Part shown: positions 1 through 9,700 of the stretch, one piece after another
Numbering within the stretch: the stretch's first letter is position 1
How the letters are laid out: each line of letters opens with the position of its first letter
From: DATHYU01 sp033722675
GTDB lineage: Bacteria > Actinomycetota > Acidimicrobiia > Spongiisociales > UBA11373
Length of the DNA stretch: 62,106 bases
Reading direction: 5' to 3'
Assembly: GCA_033722675.1 (NCBI GenBank)
Contig: JAWVYO010000002.1
Coordinates: 1-62,106, forward strand
Notes under the pieces: model-generated
What the model saw: the letters and a program-made list of their open reading frames with translations, nothing else
The model's database searches: none
What the model was told of the DNA's origin: nothing
Program-made: the position numbers and the translations under genes

Positions 1-1274
1 CCGGGGCGGCCCCCGAGCTCGAGGACGCCGAGGCCGCGCTGACGGCGGCGCGGGCCGCGGCCGCCGACGCCGCGGAGGAGGCGATGCGCACCTCGACGGC
101 GCTCGCCCGTGCGGAGGAGGCCGGGGATGCGGCACGGTCCGCCGTCGACACGGCGACGGCCGCGGTCCGCGAGGCGAAGGACGCGGTGGAGGAGGCCGAG
201 GGGTCGCGCCGCCTCGCCCTCGAGGCCGTCGAGGCGGCCCTGGGGAGCGGGGATCCCGCCGAGGCGCTGGCCGGCCACCGGGCTGCGGTGGGCGAGGCGG
301 ATGCCGCCGTCGCCGAGGCGGAGCGGCTGGTGGCCGATGCCCTCGAGGCCGAGGAGCGGGAACGCGCCCGGACGGTGGAAGCCACCGGTGCACTGGAGGA
401 GGTGCGGGACTCGCTGAACCGCCTCGCCGAGCGGCTCGGCGTCGACGGCGGGTTCGGCACGGACGCTCCTGCCCTGCGCGAGGGGCTCGGCCGGATCCGG
501 GAGGCCTGGATCGCCGGGAAGCGGGCTGCGGACGACGCCCTGACCGAGGCCACCGCGGCCCGGGAGCGGGCGGAGAAGGCGCGCGCACGGGTGCTCACCG
601 ACGCCGGCCTCGAACCGGATCTCGACCTGGCGGCCGCTCGGAGCGCTGCGGCGGCCTCCCTCGAGGAGCTGGAGCAGCAGGCGGCGACGCTTCGCAGCCG
701 GCTGGCGGAGCTCGAGGATCTCGAGGAGCGAGAGGCCGACACGATCGGCGCCCGTGACCGCCTCGAGCGGCTCGTCGCCGACCTGGCGCCGTCGCGCTTC
801 CTGCGTTTCGTGCTCGACGAGAAACGGCGGGTCCTGGCGGCGATCGGATCGGAGCGGCTGGAGGAGCTCTCCGCCGGTCGCTACCGGTTCTCCGACGACG
901 GCAGCTTCGACGTCGTGGACCTGATGGCAGCGGAGCACACGCGGCCCGCGTCGTCGCTGTCGGGCGGCGAGACGTTCCTCGCGTCTCTGGCGCTCGCCCT
1001 CGCCCTCGCCGAACTCGTGGGACGCGACGGCGGCCGGCTGGACGCCTTCTTCCTGGACGAGGGCTTCGGCTCGCTCGATCCCGAGCACCTGGACCTCGCC
1101 ATGGACGGGATCGAACGGCTCGTCGCCGGCGCCGCCGACCGTCTCGTCGTCGTGGTGAGTCACGTCCCCGCACTGCGGGAGCGGATCGAGGATCTGATCG
1201 TGCTGGACAAGCACCCGGCGACCGGCGACACGGTCGTGACCGGCGGCGCACGGCCGGGGGAGGGCGCGGCGTGA
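1..1274 (+). CDS. sbcC: SbcC-like SMC-family ATPase, C-terminal part (5' truncated)
   Basis: The frame is open to the left edge of the window, so the N-terminal half (Walker A, first coiled coil, zinc hook) is missing. What remains is a long Ala/Glu/Arg-rich coiled coil followed by the C-terminal ATPase lobe: an ABC signature LSGGETFLASLALALALAEL, a Walker B FFLDEGFGSLD and a D/H-loop VVVVSHV. This order and the FGSLD box are typical of SbcC/Rad50, the ATPase partner of the SbcD/Mre11 nuclease that processes DNA hairpins and blocked ends. sbcD is expected upstream, outside the window. The stop codon overlaps the next gene's GTG start by 4 nt. Confidence 0.85.
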   Translation, partial: GAAPELEDAEAALTAARAAAADAAEEAMRTSTALARAEEAGDAARSAVDTATAAVREAKDAVEEAEGSRRLALEAVEAALGSGDPAEALAGHRAAVGEADAAVAEAERLVADALEAEERERARTVEATGALEEVRDSLNRLAERLGVDGGFGTDAPALREGLGRIREAWIAGKRAADDALTEATAARERAEKARARVLTDAGLEPDLDLAAARSAAAASLEELEQQAATLRSRLAELEDLEEREADTIGARDRLERLVADLAPSRFLRFVLDEKRRVLAAIGSERLEELSAGRYRFSDDGSFDVVDLMAAEHTRPASSLSGGETFLASLALALALAELVGRDGGRLDAFFLDEGFGSLDPEHLDLAMDGIERLVAGAADRLVVVVSHVPALRERIEDLIVLDKHPATGDTVVTGGARPGEGAA

Positions 1275-2413
1275 CGGGACCACTCGCCGGCATCGAGGTC
1301 GTGGAGCTCGCCGGGATCGGACCCGTCCCATGGGCGGCGACCATGCTGTCGGACCTCGGCGCGTCGGTCGTCCGCGTCGATCGTCCGGTTCCCGGTCCCG
1401 GCGAGCTGATCCCGACGCACCGTGATCCGATGAACCGGGGGCGGCGGTCGGTGGCCGTCGACCTGAAGCATTCCGACGGCGTCGAGGCGGTCCTGCGTCT
1501 CGTCGACCGGGCCGACGTGCTGCTCGAGGGACTCAGGCCGGGTGTGGTGGAACGACTCGGTCTCGGGCCCGACGTGTGCCGGGACCGCAACCGGCGTCTC
1601 GTCTACGCCCGGCTCACGGGATGGGGCCAGGAGGGTCCGCTGGCGTCGACCGCCGGGCACGACATCGACTACCTCGCCGTCGCCGGTGCCCTGGGCTCGA
1701 TCGGCCGAGCCGGTGGGCCACCGGTTCCGCCCGTCAACTACCTGGCGGACTTCGGCGGCGGCGCGATGTTCGCGGTGGCCGGCGTGCTCGCCGCGCTCGT
1801 GGAGCGCGCCTCTTCCGGCCTCGGTCAGGTGGTCGACGCGGCGATGGTCGACGGCGTCGCCATGCTCCAACTGCTCACCTTCAGCATGCTCGGCAGCGGA
1901 CTGTGGACCGATCGCCGGGGCGCCAACCTGCTCGACGGAGGCGCTCCGTTCTACGACACGTACGAGTGCGCGGACGGCGGGTTCGTGGCCGTGGGGGCGC
2001 TGGAACCGCAGTTCTTCGCCGCCCTGGTGGCCGGGCTGGGCATCGAGGTGGATCCGTCCGCGCAGTTCGATCGCGAGGCGTGGCCGGCGTTGCGTTCGGC
2101 CCTCGCCGGGGCGTTCCTCGCCAGGACCCGGGACGAATGGGCGGAGGTGTTCGCCGGCACGGACGCCTGTGTCGCACCGGTTCTCGGACTCGTCGAGGCG
2201 ACGGAGCATGCCCACATGGCGGCGCGCGATGCCTGGGTGGACGTGGAGGGGGTGATCCAGCCGGCGCCGGCCCCGCGGTTCGAGCGGACACCGGCTGCCG
2301 ATCCGGAGCCGCCCCGGCGCCGAGGCGCGGACACGCGGGAGGTGCTCGCCGAACTCGGGTACACCGACGAGCAGATCGAGGCGCTGGTCGCGACGCGAGC
2401 CGTCTCGGGCTGA
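1271..2413 (+). CDS. CaiB/BaiF-family CoA-transferase, alpha-methylacyl-CoA racemase-like
   Basis: This 380-residue protein is a type III CoA-transferase-fold enzyme. The N-terminus (LAGIEVVELAGIGPVPWAA), the NRGRRSVAVDLK stretch and the GHDIDY and DFGGGAMFAVAG segments match the racemase branch. There the His of GHDIDY and the Asp of DFGGG are the expected acid/base pair that inverts the alpha-carbon of 2-methylacyl-CoA esters. It probably acts in cytosolic branched-chain lipid or sterol side-chain breakdown. The GTG start overlaps the sbcC stop by 4 nt (GTGA), so translation is probably coupled although the functions are unrelated. The exact acyl substrate cannot be read from sequence. Confidence 0.85.
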   Translation: MTGPLAGIEVVELAGIGPVPWAATMLSDLGASVVRVDRPVPGPGELIPTHRDPMNRGRRSVAVDLKHSDGVEAVLRLVDRADVLLEGLRPGVVERLGLGPDVCRDRNRRLVYARLTGWGQEGPLASTAGHDIDYLAVAGALGSIGRAGGPPVPPVNYLADFGGGAMFAVAGVLAALVERASSGLGQVVDAAMVDGVAMLQLLTFSMLGSGLWTDRRGANLLDGGAPFYDTYECADGGFVAVGALEPQFFAALVAGLGIEVDPSAQFDREAWPALRSALAGAFLARTRDEWAEVFAGTDACVAPVLGLVEATEHAHMAARDAWVDVEGVIQPAPAPRFERTPAADPEPPRRRGADTREVLAELGYTDEQIEALVATRAVSG

Positions 2414-2418
2414 CGAAC

Positions 2419-2424
2419 TACCAT
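2419..2424 (+). promoter_or_regulatory. -10 element, probably leaderless, for the YchF-like gene
   Basis: TACCAT lies 9 nt before the GTG start of the YchF-like gene, just after the racemase stop. There is no Shine-Dalgarno sequence, so the transcript probably begins at or next to the start codon. Confidence 0.5.
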
Positions 2425-2433
2425 CGCCGCCTC

Positions 2434-3510
2434 GTGGCACGTGTCGGCATCGTCGGGCTCCCCAACGTCGGGAAGACCACCCTCTTCAACGCTCTCACGG
2501 GACTGACCGCGCCCACGGCGGCCCACCCCTTCTCGACGGCCGAGCCGAACGTGGGTGTCGCCCGCGTGCCCGACGTGATGCTGGAGCGCGCCGCCGAGGT
2601 GGAGGCGTCGAAGAAGACCGTCCATGCCACGCTCGACCTCCTCGACCTGCCCGCGATCGCCGGTCCCGGCGGCGGCGGCTTCGGGGCGCAGTTCCTCGGC
2701 CGGCTCCGGGAGATGGACGCCCTGGCGATGGTGCTGCGGGCCTTCGCAGACGACGCCGTCCCCGACGACGAGTCGGGGACCGACCCGGTCGATCAGGCGG
2801 AGGGGCTCCTGCTGGAACTGGCGCTCGCCGACGCCGAGGTGTTCGCCCGCAAGCGCGATCGGATCGTGAAGGAGGCGACGGCCGATGCCTCGAAGAAGCG
2901 GGCGGCCGCCGCCGTCGAGCGGGCCACGGAACTGCTCGAGGCGGGGACCGCACTCCGCAGCGAGTCGTGGACCGAGGAGGAGCTCTCCGCCTTCCGCGAT
3001 CTGGCGCCGCTCACCCTGAAGCCGGCCGTTTGGGTGGTGAACGTCGCCGAGGACGAGACGGACGCCGCCGCCCTGGCGGCATCCGTGGGCGCGGTGGTGC
3101 CGGCGGGCGACACGGTCGTGTCGCTCTCCGCGGCGATCGAGGAGGAGGGCGCGGCGCTCGACCCCGACGATCGGGCCGAGCTGTTCGAGGGGCTGGGTCT
3201 CGGGGAGGGGGCGCTCGCCACGATGGTCCGGGCGACGTATGACGCCCTCGGCCTCATCTCCTTCTACACCGTCGGCCCGAAGGAGTCCCACGCCTGGACC
3301 GTTCGCCGCGGGGCAGGCGCCCGGGAGGCGGCCGGCAAGATCCACAGCGACCTCGAGCGAGGCTTCATCCGCGCCGAGGTGGCGCCGATCGAGGACGTGC
3401 TCGACGCCGGCGGCTGGGATGCCGCAAAGGCGGCGGGGGCCGTGCGACTCGAGGGCAAGGACTACGAGGTCGCCGAGGGTGACGTGCTGGTGGTCCGCTT
3501 CAGCGTGTGA
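2434..3510 (+). CDS. ychF: YchF/Obg-related GTPase/ATPase with an atypical switch II motif
   Basis: This 358-residue protein has the usual YchF length. The P-loop is GLPNVGKTT (residues 8-16) and the G4 position carries the YchF hallmark NVAE instead of NKxD, which gives the family its ATP preference. The C-terminal TGS-like domain has ISFYTVGPKESHAWTVRRG and EGKDYEVAEGDVLVVRFSV. YchF binds ribosomes and acts in translation and stress responses. The G3/switch II segment at residues 71-80 reads DLPAIAGPGG where the family normally has DIAGLVKGAS, so the DxxG glycine is absent. The GTG start gives VARVGIVGLPNVG, which fits the family N-terminus. No in-frame start lies closer to the P-loop. Confidence 0.9.
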   Translation: MARVGIVGLPNVGKTTLFNALTGLTAPTAAHPFSTAEPNVGVARVPDVMLERAAEVEASKKTVHATLDLLDLPAIAGPGGGGFGAQFLGRLREMDALAMVLRAFADDAVPDDESGTDPVDQAEGLLLELALADAEVFARKRDRIVKEATADASKKRAAAAVERATELLEAGTALRSESWTEEELSAFRDLAPLTLKPAVWVVNVAEDETDAAALAASVGAVVPAGDTVVSLSAAIEEEGAALDPDDRAELFEGLGLGEGALATMVRATYDALGLISFYTVGPKESHAWTVRRGAGAREAAGKIHSDLERGFIRAEVAPIEDVLDAGGWDAAKAAGAVRLEGKDYEVAEGDVLVVRFSV

Positions 3511-3562
3511 TCGGCGGTCATAATGACGTGATCCGGGGAGCGAACGCGGGAGAGGATCCACC

Positions 3563-5005
3563 ATGAAGGCGATCGTCGTGGGCGCGGGCGGCGCCACACG
3601 TGCGCTCCTCCGGCGCCTCGGGGACATCTGGGACGCCACGGTCATCGACATCGACGCCGATCGGCTCACCCACGCCAAGCAGGCCCGGGACATCGCGACG
3701 CTCCAGGGGGACGGGTCGAGCCGGGTGGTGCTGGAGCGGGCCGGCATCGCCGACGCCGACGCCCTCGTGGCCGCGACGAACGACGACGACGTCAACCTGG
3801 CCGTCTGCGAGCTCGGCAAGGAGTACGGCTTGCTGCGCATCGCCGCCGTCGTGTACGACCCCGACCGCCTCGGCGAGTATCGGGCGCTCCACGTGCCCGC
3901 CTTCGCGCCGGCGAACCTGGCGGCGCGTCAGCTGGAGTTGAGTCTCGAGCCGCGTCGTGTGTCGTCGACCGCGTTCGCCCACGGCCGCGCCGAGGCCATC
4001 GAGTTCGAGATCGCCCCCGACAGCCCCGTCCGCGGCCAGAGTCTGCGGGACCTCGCCTCGCAGAGCTGGCTCGTGGCCGCGATCCTGCGCGACGATCGCC
4101 TCATCGTTCCCCACGGCAACACGGTCCTCGAGACCGGCGACCTCGTGACCGTCGTCGGGGCCGCCTCCGACTTCTCCCTGCTCGTTCGGACGTTCACGGC
4201 CGGCCAGGCTCGATTCCCCCTCGACTGGGGGCAGAGCGTCACGGCGGTGCTCACGTCGCGCGCCGATCTGGAGGGCCCCATCACCGAGGCCATCAGCCTC
4301 ACCCGCAACAGCCAGGCCTCCTCGATGCTCATCGTGCACCGCGACATCGGGGACATCCGGGACGAGGGCGAGGCCGCCGAGGTCGAGGAGATGCTCGTCG
4401 AGATCGACGAGATGGCCGAAGGCGTCGAGGTCCGACGCCGACCGGTGTCGGGCGCACCCATGAAGGGCCTCGCCGACGTCCTCGCCGAGGAGAGCACCGG
4501 TGTCGTGGTCATCGATGCGCCATCGGGCGGCCTGTTCCGCCGCTTCCGCGCCACCTCGGCGCTGCGCCTCGCCCAGCGGCTCCAGCGACCGGTGCTGTTC
4601 TCGCGATCCTCCCACCCCTACGAGCAGATCGTCGCCCCGGCCCGGGACTCCAACCCCGGATGGGCGGCCGCCCGTGCCGCCATCGACCTGGCCGCCTTCG
4701 GAAAGGCGGAGCTCACGGGCGTGGCGGCGGTGCCGCCGGTCTTCATCACGGGTGCCGACGGACGTGATGCCGCGCTCCGCGCCCTCATCCGGCTCCGGGA
4801 GGAGGCTGCGGTGCAGGGGGTCCCGGTCCGCCGTCGCCTCCGCCAGGGCAACCCGGTCCGCATCCTCGACGAGGCGGCCGACTCGGGCGACCTCGTGGTC
4901 GTCGGCATGCCCGAGCGCGGCGCGAGCTTCTTCCGTCCCGGCATCGTGGGATTGCTCCTCACCCGAGCGTCGACGTCGACCCTCGTCGTGCCGGTCCAGC
5001 AGTGA
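3563..5005 (+). CDS. RCK (TrkA-N/TrkA-C) regulator fused to universal-stress-like domains
   Basis: Residues 1-120 form an RCK Rossmann domain. Its dinucleotide loop VVGAGGAT departs from GxGxxG at the last Gly, and DIDADRL follows on strand 2. Residues about 130-215 match TrkA-C (GQSLRDLA, TVLETGDLVTVVG). The second half contains USP-like alpha/beta sequence ending in GNPVRILDEAADSGDLVVVGM and TLVVPV, the ATP-binding motif style of universal stress proteins. No membrane segment is present, so it is likely a cytosolic gating subunit. It overlaps the downstream antiporter gene by 4 nt, which makes that transporter the obvious partner. A CATAAT/TAATGA -10 (around 3519-3526) and a GAGAGGA ribosome site precede the ATG. 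Confidence 0.8.
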   Translation: MKAIVVGAGGATRALLRRLGDIWDATVIDIDADRLTHAKQARDIATLQGDGSSRVVLERAGIADADALVAATNDDDVNLAVCELGKEYGLLRIAAVVYDPDRLGEYRALHVPAFAPANLAARQLELSLEPRRVSSTAFAHGRAEAIEFEIAPDSPVRGQSLRDLASQSWLVAAILRDDRLIVPHGNTVLETGDLVTVVGAASDFSLLVRTFTAGQARFPLDWGQSVTAVLTSRADLEGPITEAISLTRNSQASSMLIVHRDIGDIRDEGEAAEVEEMLVEIDEMAEGVEVRRRPVSGAPMKGLADVLAEESTGVVVIDAPSGGLFRRFRATSALRLAQRLQRPVLFSRSSHPYEQIVAPARDSNPGWAAARAAIDLAAFGKAELTGVAAVPPVFITGADGRDAALRALIRLREEAAVQGVPVRRRLRQGNPVRILDEAADSGDLVVVGMPERGASFFRPGIVGLLLTRASTSTLVVPVQQ

Positions 5006-6246
5006 CGGCGATCCTCGCCGCGGCGGAGGGGGGTGCGGGGCAGCACGGCATCGCCACGCCCGTGTCGCTCATCCTGATCGCCGGTGCGGCCTTCCTCCTG
5101 CCGCTCCTCGCCGGGCGGCTCCGCGTGCCCGCCATCGTCCTCGAGATCCTGTTCGGCATCGCGGTGGGCCCGGTCCTCCAGGTCATCGAGCCCGGGGAGG
5201 AGCTCCTCGGCTTCCTCGCCGAGTTCGGCCTGTTCCTGCTCATGTTCCTGGCGGGGTTCGAGATCGACTTCACCAGGCTGGAGCGCCAGGGTCCCGCCCG
5301 GCTCGCCACGGGCGTCGTCCTGTTCGCAGCGTTCTTCGGGGTTGCCTGGATCGGCGCCGAGTTCCTCGAAGTGACCTCGGCGGACGGTCGTCTGTTCCTG
5401 GCGTTCCTGTTGTCGGCAGCGGCCCTCGGCATCGTGGTGCCGGCGCTGCGCGAGACGAGACGCTCTGCCACGTCGGTCGGCCAGGTCATCCTCATCGCGG
5501 CGATGTTCGCCGAGGTGTTGAGCCTCGTCGGGATCGTCGTGCAGACGGTCTTCGTCGAGAGCGGCGGCTTCGGGTGGCGGCTCCTGTCGATCCCCGCCCT
5601 CGTGGCGTCGATGCTCGTGCTCCTGGCGCTCCTTCGCCGTGCGGCGTGGTGGCATCCCGAGAGGTTCGAGCGGTGGTTCCGCTCCGACGATCCCCAGGAG
5701 ATGGGTACCCGGGCGACGCTGGCGCTGCTGTTCATCTTCGTGGGGATCTCGGCGCTGCTGGAGATCGAGGCGATCCTCGGGGCGTTCCTCGCGGGGGCGA
5801 TGTTCACCTTCGTGTTCCGTGATCCCGGGCCGCTGGAGGAGCAGCTCAACGGCTTCTCGTTCGGCTTCTTCATCCCGATCTTCTTCATCAACGTCGGGAT
5901 CGAGTTCCCCCTCGACGAGCTGTCGGACCCGGCGGTGCTCGGCGAGGCGGTCACGCTGATCGGCATCGCCTTCGTCGTGAAGCTGCTTCCGTCGCTCCTC
6001 CTCGTCTTCCAGCGCTTCTCGCTGCGCGAATCCCTCGCCGCGGGGATGATTCTCGCGGGCCAGCTCAGCGTGATCATCGCGCTGGCCGATCTCGGCCTCG
6101 ACCTGGGCCTCCTCACCACCGGCCAGCGTGCCGGCGCGATCATGCTCGTCGCCGTCTCGGCAATCGTGTCGCCGATCGCCTTTCGGCTCCTCGCGCCGCC
6201 CCTGCCGGCGAAGGAGGACACGGTGCCGCCCCGTTCCGGGAGCTGA
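5002..6246 (+). CDS. Kef-type (CPA2) cation/proton antiporter
   Basis: This 414-residue integral membrane protein has about 12 hydrophobic segments. Characteristic CPA2 stretches are LRVPAIVLEILFGIAVGP near the N-terminus, FGLFLLMFLAGFEIDF, and EAILGAFLAGAMFTFVF followed by FIPIFFINVGIEF. It should exchange K+ or Na+ for protons across the plasma membrane. It lacks its own cytosolic RCK domain. That function is supplied by the preceding RCK-USP gene, whose TGA overlaps this GTG start (GTGA). The two are therefore read as transporter plus regulator in one operon. Ion specificity is not inferable. Confidence 0.88.
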   Translation: MTAILAAAEGGAGQHGIATPVSLILIAGAAFLLPLLAGRLRVPAIVLEILFGIAVGPVLQVIEPGEELLGFLAEFGLFLLMFLAGFEIDFTRLERQGPARLATGVVLFAAFFGVAWIGAEFLEVTSADGRLFLAFLLSAAALGIVVPALRETRRSATSVGQVILIAAMFAEVLSLVGIVVQTVFVESGGFGWRLLSIPALVASMLVLLALLRRAAWWHPERFERWFRSDDPQEMGTRATLALLFIFVGISALLEIEAILGAFLAGAMFTFVFRDPGPLEEQLNGFSFGFFIPIFFINVGIEFPLDELSDPAVLGEAVTLIGIAFVVKLLPSLLLVFQRFSLRESLAAGMILAGQLSVIIALADLGLDLGLLTTGQRAGAIMLVAVSAIVSPIAFRLLAPPLPAKEDTVPPRSGS

Positions 6247-6248
6247 CC

Positions 6249-6704
6249 GTGCGGGTCGTCGTCCAGCGCGTCGCCGGGGCCGCCGTGGCGGTCGACGGCG
6301 ATCGGGTGGGCTCGATCGACACGGGCCTGCTCGCGCTCCTCGGCGTCGCCGACGGCGACGGTCCCGACGACGTCGACGTGCTCGTGGACAAGCTCGTCGG
6401 CCTGCGGGTCTTTCCCGACGACGAGGGCCGGATGAACCGGTCGGTCGCCGATGCCGGCGGCTCCGTGCTGCTCGTCAGCCAGTTCACGCTCCTCGCCGAC
6501 GTCCGCAGGGGGCGGCGACCGTCGTTCACCGGTGCTGCCGACCCCGCCGTGGCCGAGCCGCTCGTCGACCGGGCGGCGGAGCGGATCCGGGCGGCGGGGG
6601 TGCCGTGCGCCACCGGGACGTTCGGCGCCGCCATGGAGGTGTCGCTCGTGAACGACGGACCGGTCACGATCGTCCTCGACGTCGTCGGCGGCCGGGTGCG
6701 CTAG
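6249..6704 (+). CDS. dtd: D-aminoacyl-tRNA deacylase
   Basis: The 151-residue protein matches the DTD family in length and motifs. MRVVVQRV is at the N-terminus, LLVSQFTLLADVRRGRRPSF provides the SQxxL substrate motif, and VNDGPVTIVLD is the family's C-terminal NxGPVT motif. The enzyme hydrolyses D-amino acids and glycine mischarged on tRNAs, a cytosolic proofreading function. The GTG start lies 2 nt after the antiporter stop, so it is likely the third gene of that operon. Its TAG stop interlocks with the stop of the convergent adnB gene in a shared CTAG (6701-6704). Confidence 0.93.
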   Translation: MRVVVQRVAGAAVAVDGDRVGSIDTGLLALLGVADGDGPDDVDVLVDKLVGLRVFPDDEGRMNRSVADAGGSVLLVSQFTLLADVRRGRRPSFTGAADPAVAEPLVDRAAERIRAAGVPCATGTFGAAMEVSLVNDGPVTIVLDVVGGRVR

Positions 6705-9700
6705 CGGGGCGAGCGGCCGGTCGCCTCCAGCCAGGCGCTTCCGGGCTCGCAGAACCTGGTGAAGTCGCAGGTGCGGCACGCCTCCGATGGCTCCGGGTCG
6801 TACTGCTCGTCGCGGGCGGCGGCGACGAGGCGTGCGAGGTCGTCACGGGCGGCGGCGAGCCACGCTTCGTCGACGTCGGTCCCCACCTCGGTGAGGCCGT
6901 CGCCCAGGTAGACGAAGGCGACCCGGACGGAGGACGGCGGCTCGGGCGAGAACGCGGCGTCGTCGACCGCCACCGCGTACGCCTGGAGCTGGACGCGCTG
7001 GGGACCGTCGTCGCGGGCCCGGCCGCTCTTGAAGTCGACGACCTCCCATCGGCCGGGCGACGGCTCGTAGACCGCGTCGATCCGTCCGCTCACCCGGGCG
7101 TCGGCCACCGCCAGTTCGAAGGGTGCCTCCACGAGGATCGGGCGGTCCTCGGCGAACCGCGATGCGGAGAAGGACGCGAACGCCGACACCCCCTCGCCGG
7201 TGGTCGGCCGATCCGGGACGTCGTAGAAGTCCTCGGTGGCCTCGTCGAGGGCCATCGAGCCGCGGTTGTGGAGCTCGATGCGCCGGTGGAGTTCGATGCC
7301 CCTGCGCATCGCCGGGGACGGCCGCCGCGGGAGTCGGTCGACCTCGCTCCAGAAGAACCGCCGCGGACAGGTCGCGTAGGTGACGAGGCCGGTGACCGAG
7401 GTCCGGAAGCCGTCGTCTCCGTCGTCGACGGTGGGGACCGTCGGGAGATCGTCGAGCGTCATGCGGAGCTGGTCCATGCGCGCATCGTATGCGTCGGTGA
7501 CGTCGAGCTCTCCGGCGAGACGGCGGGGCTCGTCGGGCCGTTCGAGGGTCGCGCCGAGCACGCGGCGCCAGCCCCCGGGTATCGGGTCGGGTGAGGGCAC
7601 GTCGCCGGCGACGATGCCCGGCCGGGATGGCGGATCGCCGGCATCCTCGACCCAGACTTCGACGGAGGCGGCCGGCTGGTCGCGACCCACGAGGTGGAGG
7701 TCGCTCGGCGGTTTCGGCTGTTTCTCGGAGTACCAGTGCGCCGAGGTGGCGACGAGGAGCGACTTGGCGCGGGTCACGGCGACGTAGGCGGTGCGCCACT
7801 CCTGGGCGTCGCGGGCGCGGCGGTAGTGGTCGGTGCGTGCCGAGCCGGCCTCGGCCGGTGGCGCCTCGATCCACCGGGCGTCGAGCCGGAGCTCGTGGGG
7901 CACGTGATCGGCGCGGCGGTCGGGGTCGGGCAGGGCACCGGTGGTGGAGGGAAAGATCCCGCGGGCCAGGGCGGGGAGCACGACGACGGGCCATTCCAGG
8001 CCCTTCGCCCGGTGCACGGTGAGGAGTCCGACGGCGTCCTCGCCACCCACCGACGCCGTGTCGAGCTCGTTGGCGGCGTCGTCGTCCTCGAGGACCTCCA
8101 GGTGGTCGAGGAACGCCTCGAGGGTCGGGGTCCCGGTGAGGGGGCTCCACGCCTCGGCCAGATCGAGGAACCGGTACAGGTTGAGACGGGTCGAGAGCCG
8201 GTGGGCGTCGGCGAGGGCCTCGACCTCCAGCCACGCATCGGTCTCGTCGAGGATCGTGCGGCAGAGCTCGGCCAGCCCCATGCTGTGGGCGGCCGTCAGG
8301 AGTCGCCGGTACCGGTCGCGGAACCGCTCGAGGCGTCGCCGGGCCTCCGGCTCGAGCTCGGGCAGGTCCTCCAGGCGGTCCACCGCCTCGAGGATCGCCG
8401 CCCCCACGCCCTCGGTGTCGTCCCGTGACGCCCGACGGTGACGCCGCACCCACGCGGAGACGGGGACGAGGTCGCCGAGACCGAGCCGGTAGGTGGAGCC
8501 GAGGGCGAGCCGGGCGAAGGCGGGGGCGTCGTCGGGCCGGCCGAGCACGCGGAGCCAGGCGTGGAGGTCGGCGACCTCTGGGATCTGGAGAAGCCCTCCG
8601 AGGGCGGCGACCTCGACGGGCACGTCGCGGCGCTCCAGCGCCTCGCGGACCGTGGCGATCTGGCCGTGGCGGCGGAAGAGGATCCCGATGTCGCGCCATG
8701 CGACGTCCTCCTCGTCGTGGAGCCGCACGATCCGTTCGGCGATCCACTCCGCCTCGTCGAGGTCCGTACGGAGCCGGGCGACCTCGATCCTGCCCGGCGG
8801 CGCGGCGGGGTCGGGACGCAGCTGGTCGACACCCCCCGCGCCGATCCGGGACCGCACCGCCTCGGCGTAGGCGACGATGGCCGAGCCCGACCGGCGGTTC
8901 ACCGACAGCGCCCGGTCGCCGGCCGGCGTGCCGTCGCGCTTCGGGAAGTGCTCGCCGAAGCGTGCGAAGTTGGCGAGCGATGCCCCCCGCCACTCGTAGA
9001 TGGTCTGATCGGGGTCGCCCACCGCCGTCACGGAGGAGCCCGAGCCGAAGAGGACGCGCAGGAGCTCGCGCTGTGCCGGATTGGTGTCCTGGTACTCGTC
9101 GAGGAGGACGACGCGGTAGCGGCCGGCGATCCGGCGAGCGATCGGCGGATGCTCGACGAGGAGGCGGTGGGCGAGGAGCACGAGGTCGCCGTAGTCGACG
9201 AGTCCGAGTTCCCGCTTGCGGCGCTCGTAGGCAGCGAGCGCCGTCGCCAGCTCGCGTCGGGCGGGGGCGGCGCCTGCGGTGTCGTCGTGGTCGAGGAGGG
9301 CCGAGGCGTCGAGCAGGTGGTCGGCCAGGCGGGTGGAGAGGGCTGCGAGGTCGCCGATGCGTTGGGGGCGGGCGGTCAGGTCGAGGTGGACGCGCGGCTC
9401 CGCTCCCAGCGCCTCCGAGAGCAGCTGACGGGCGGAGCCGGTGGAGACGACCGGGGTGTCGCGTCGAACGCCGACGAGGGCGCCGTACTCGCGGAGGATC
9501 GCGTGGGCGAAGCCGTGATACGTGAGGACCTCGACCTGGCGTCCCGCTTCGGCGAGGTCGGGGAGGCGGTCCCGGAGGCGGTCTGCCAGTTCCTCGGCCG
9601 CCTTGTTGGTGAAGGTGATGCCCAGCGCCTGCTCCGGCTCGACACCGTCGCGAACGAGCCGTTCGAGACGAGCGGCCATCGTGGTGGTCTTGCCGGTGCC

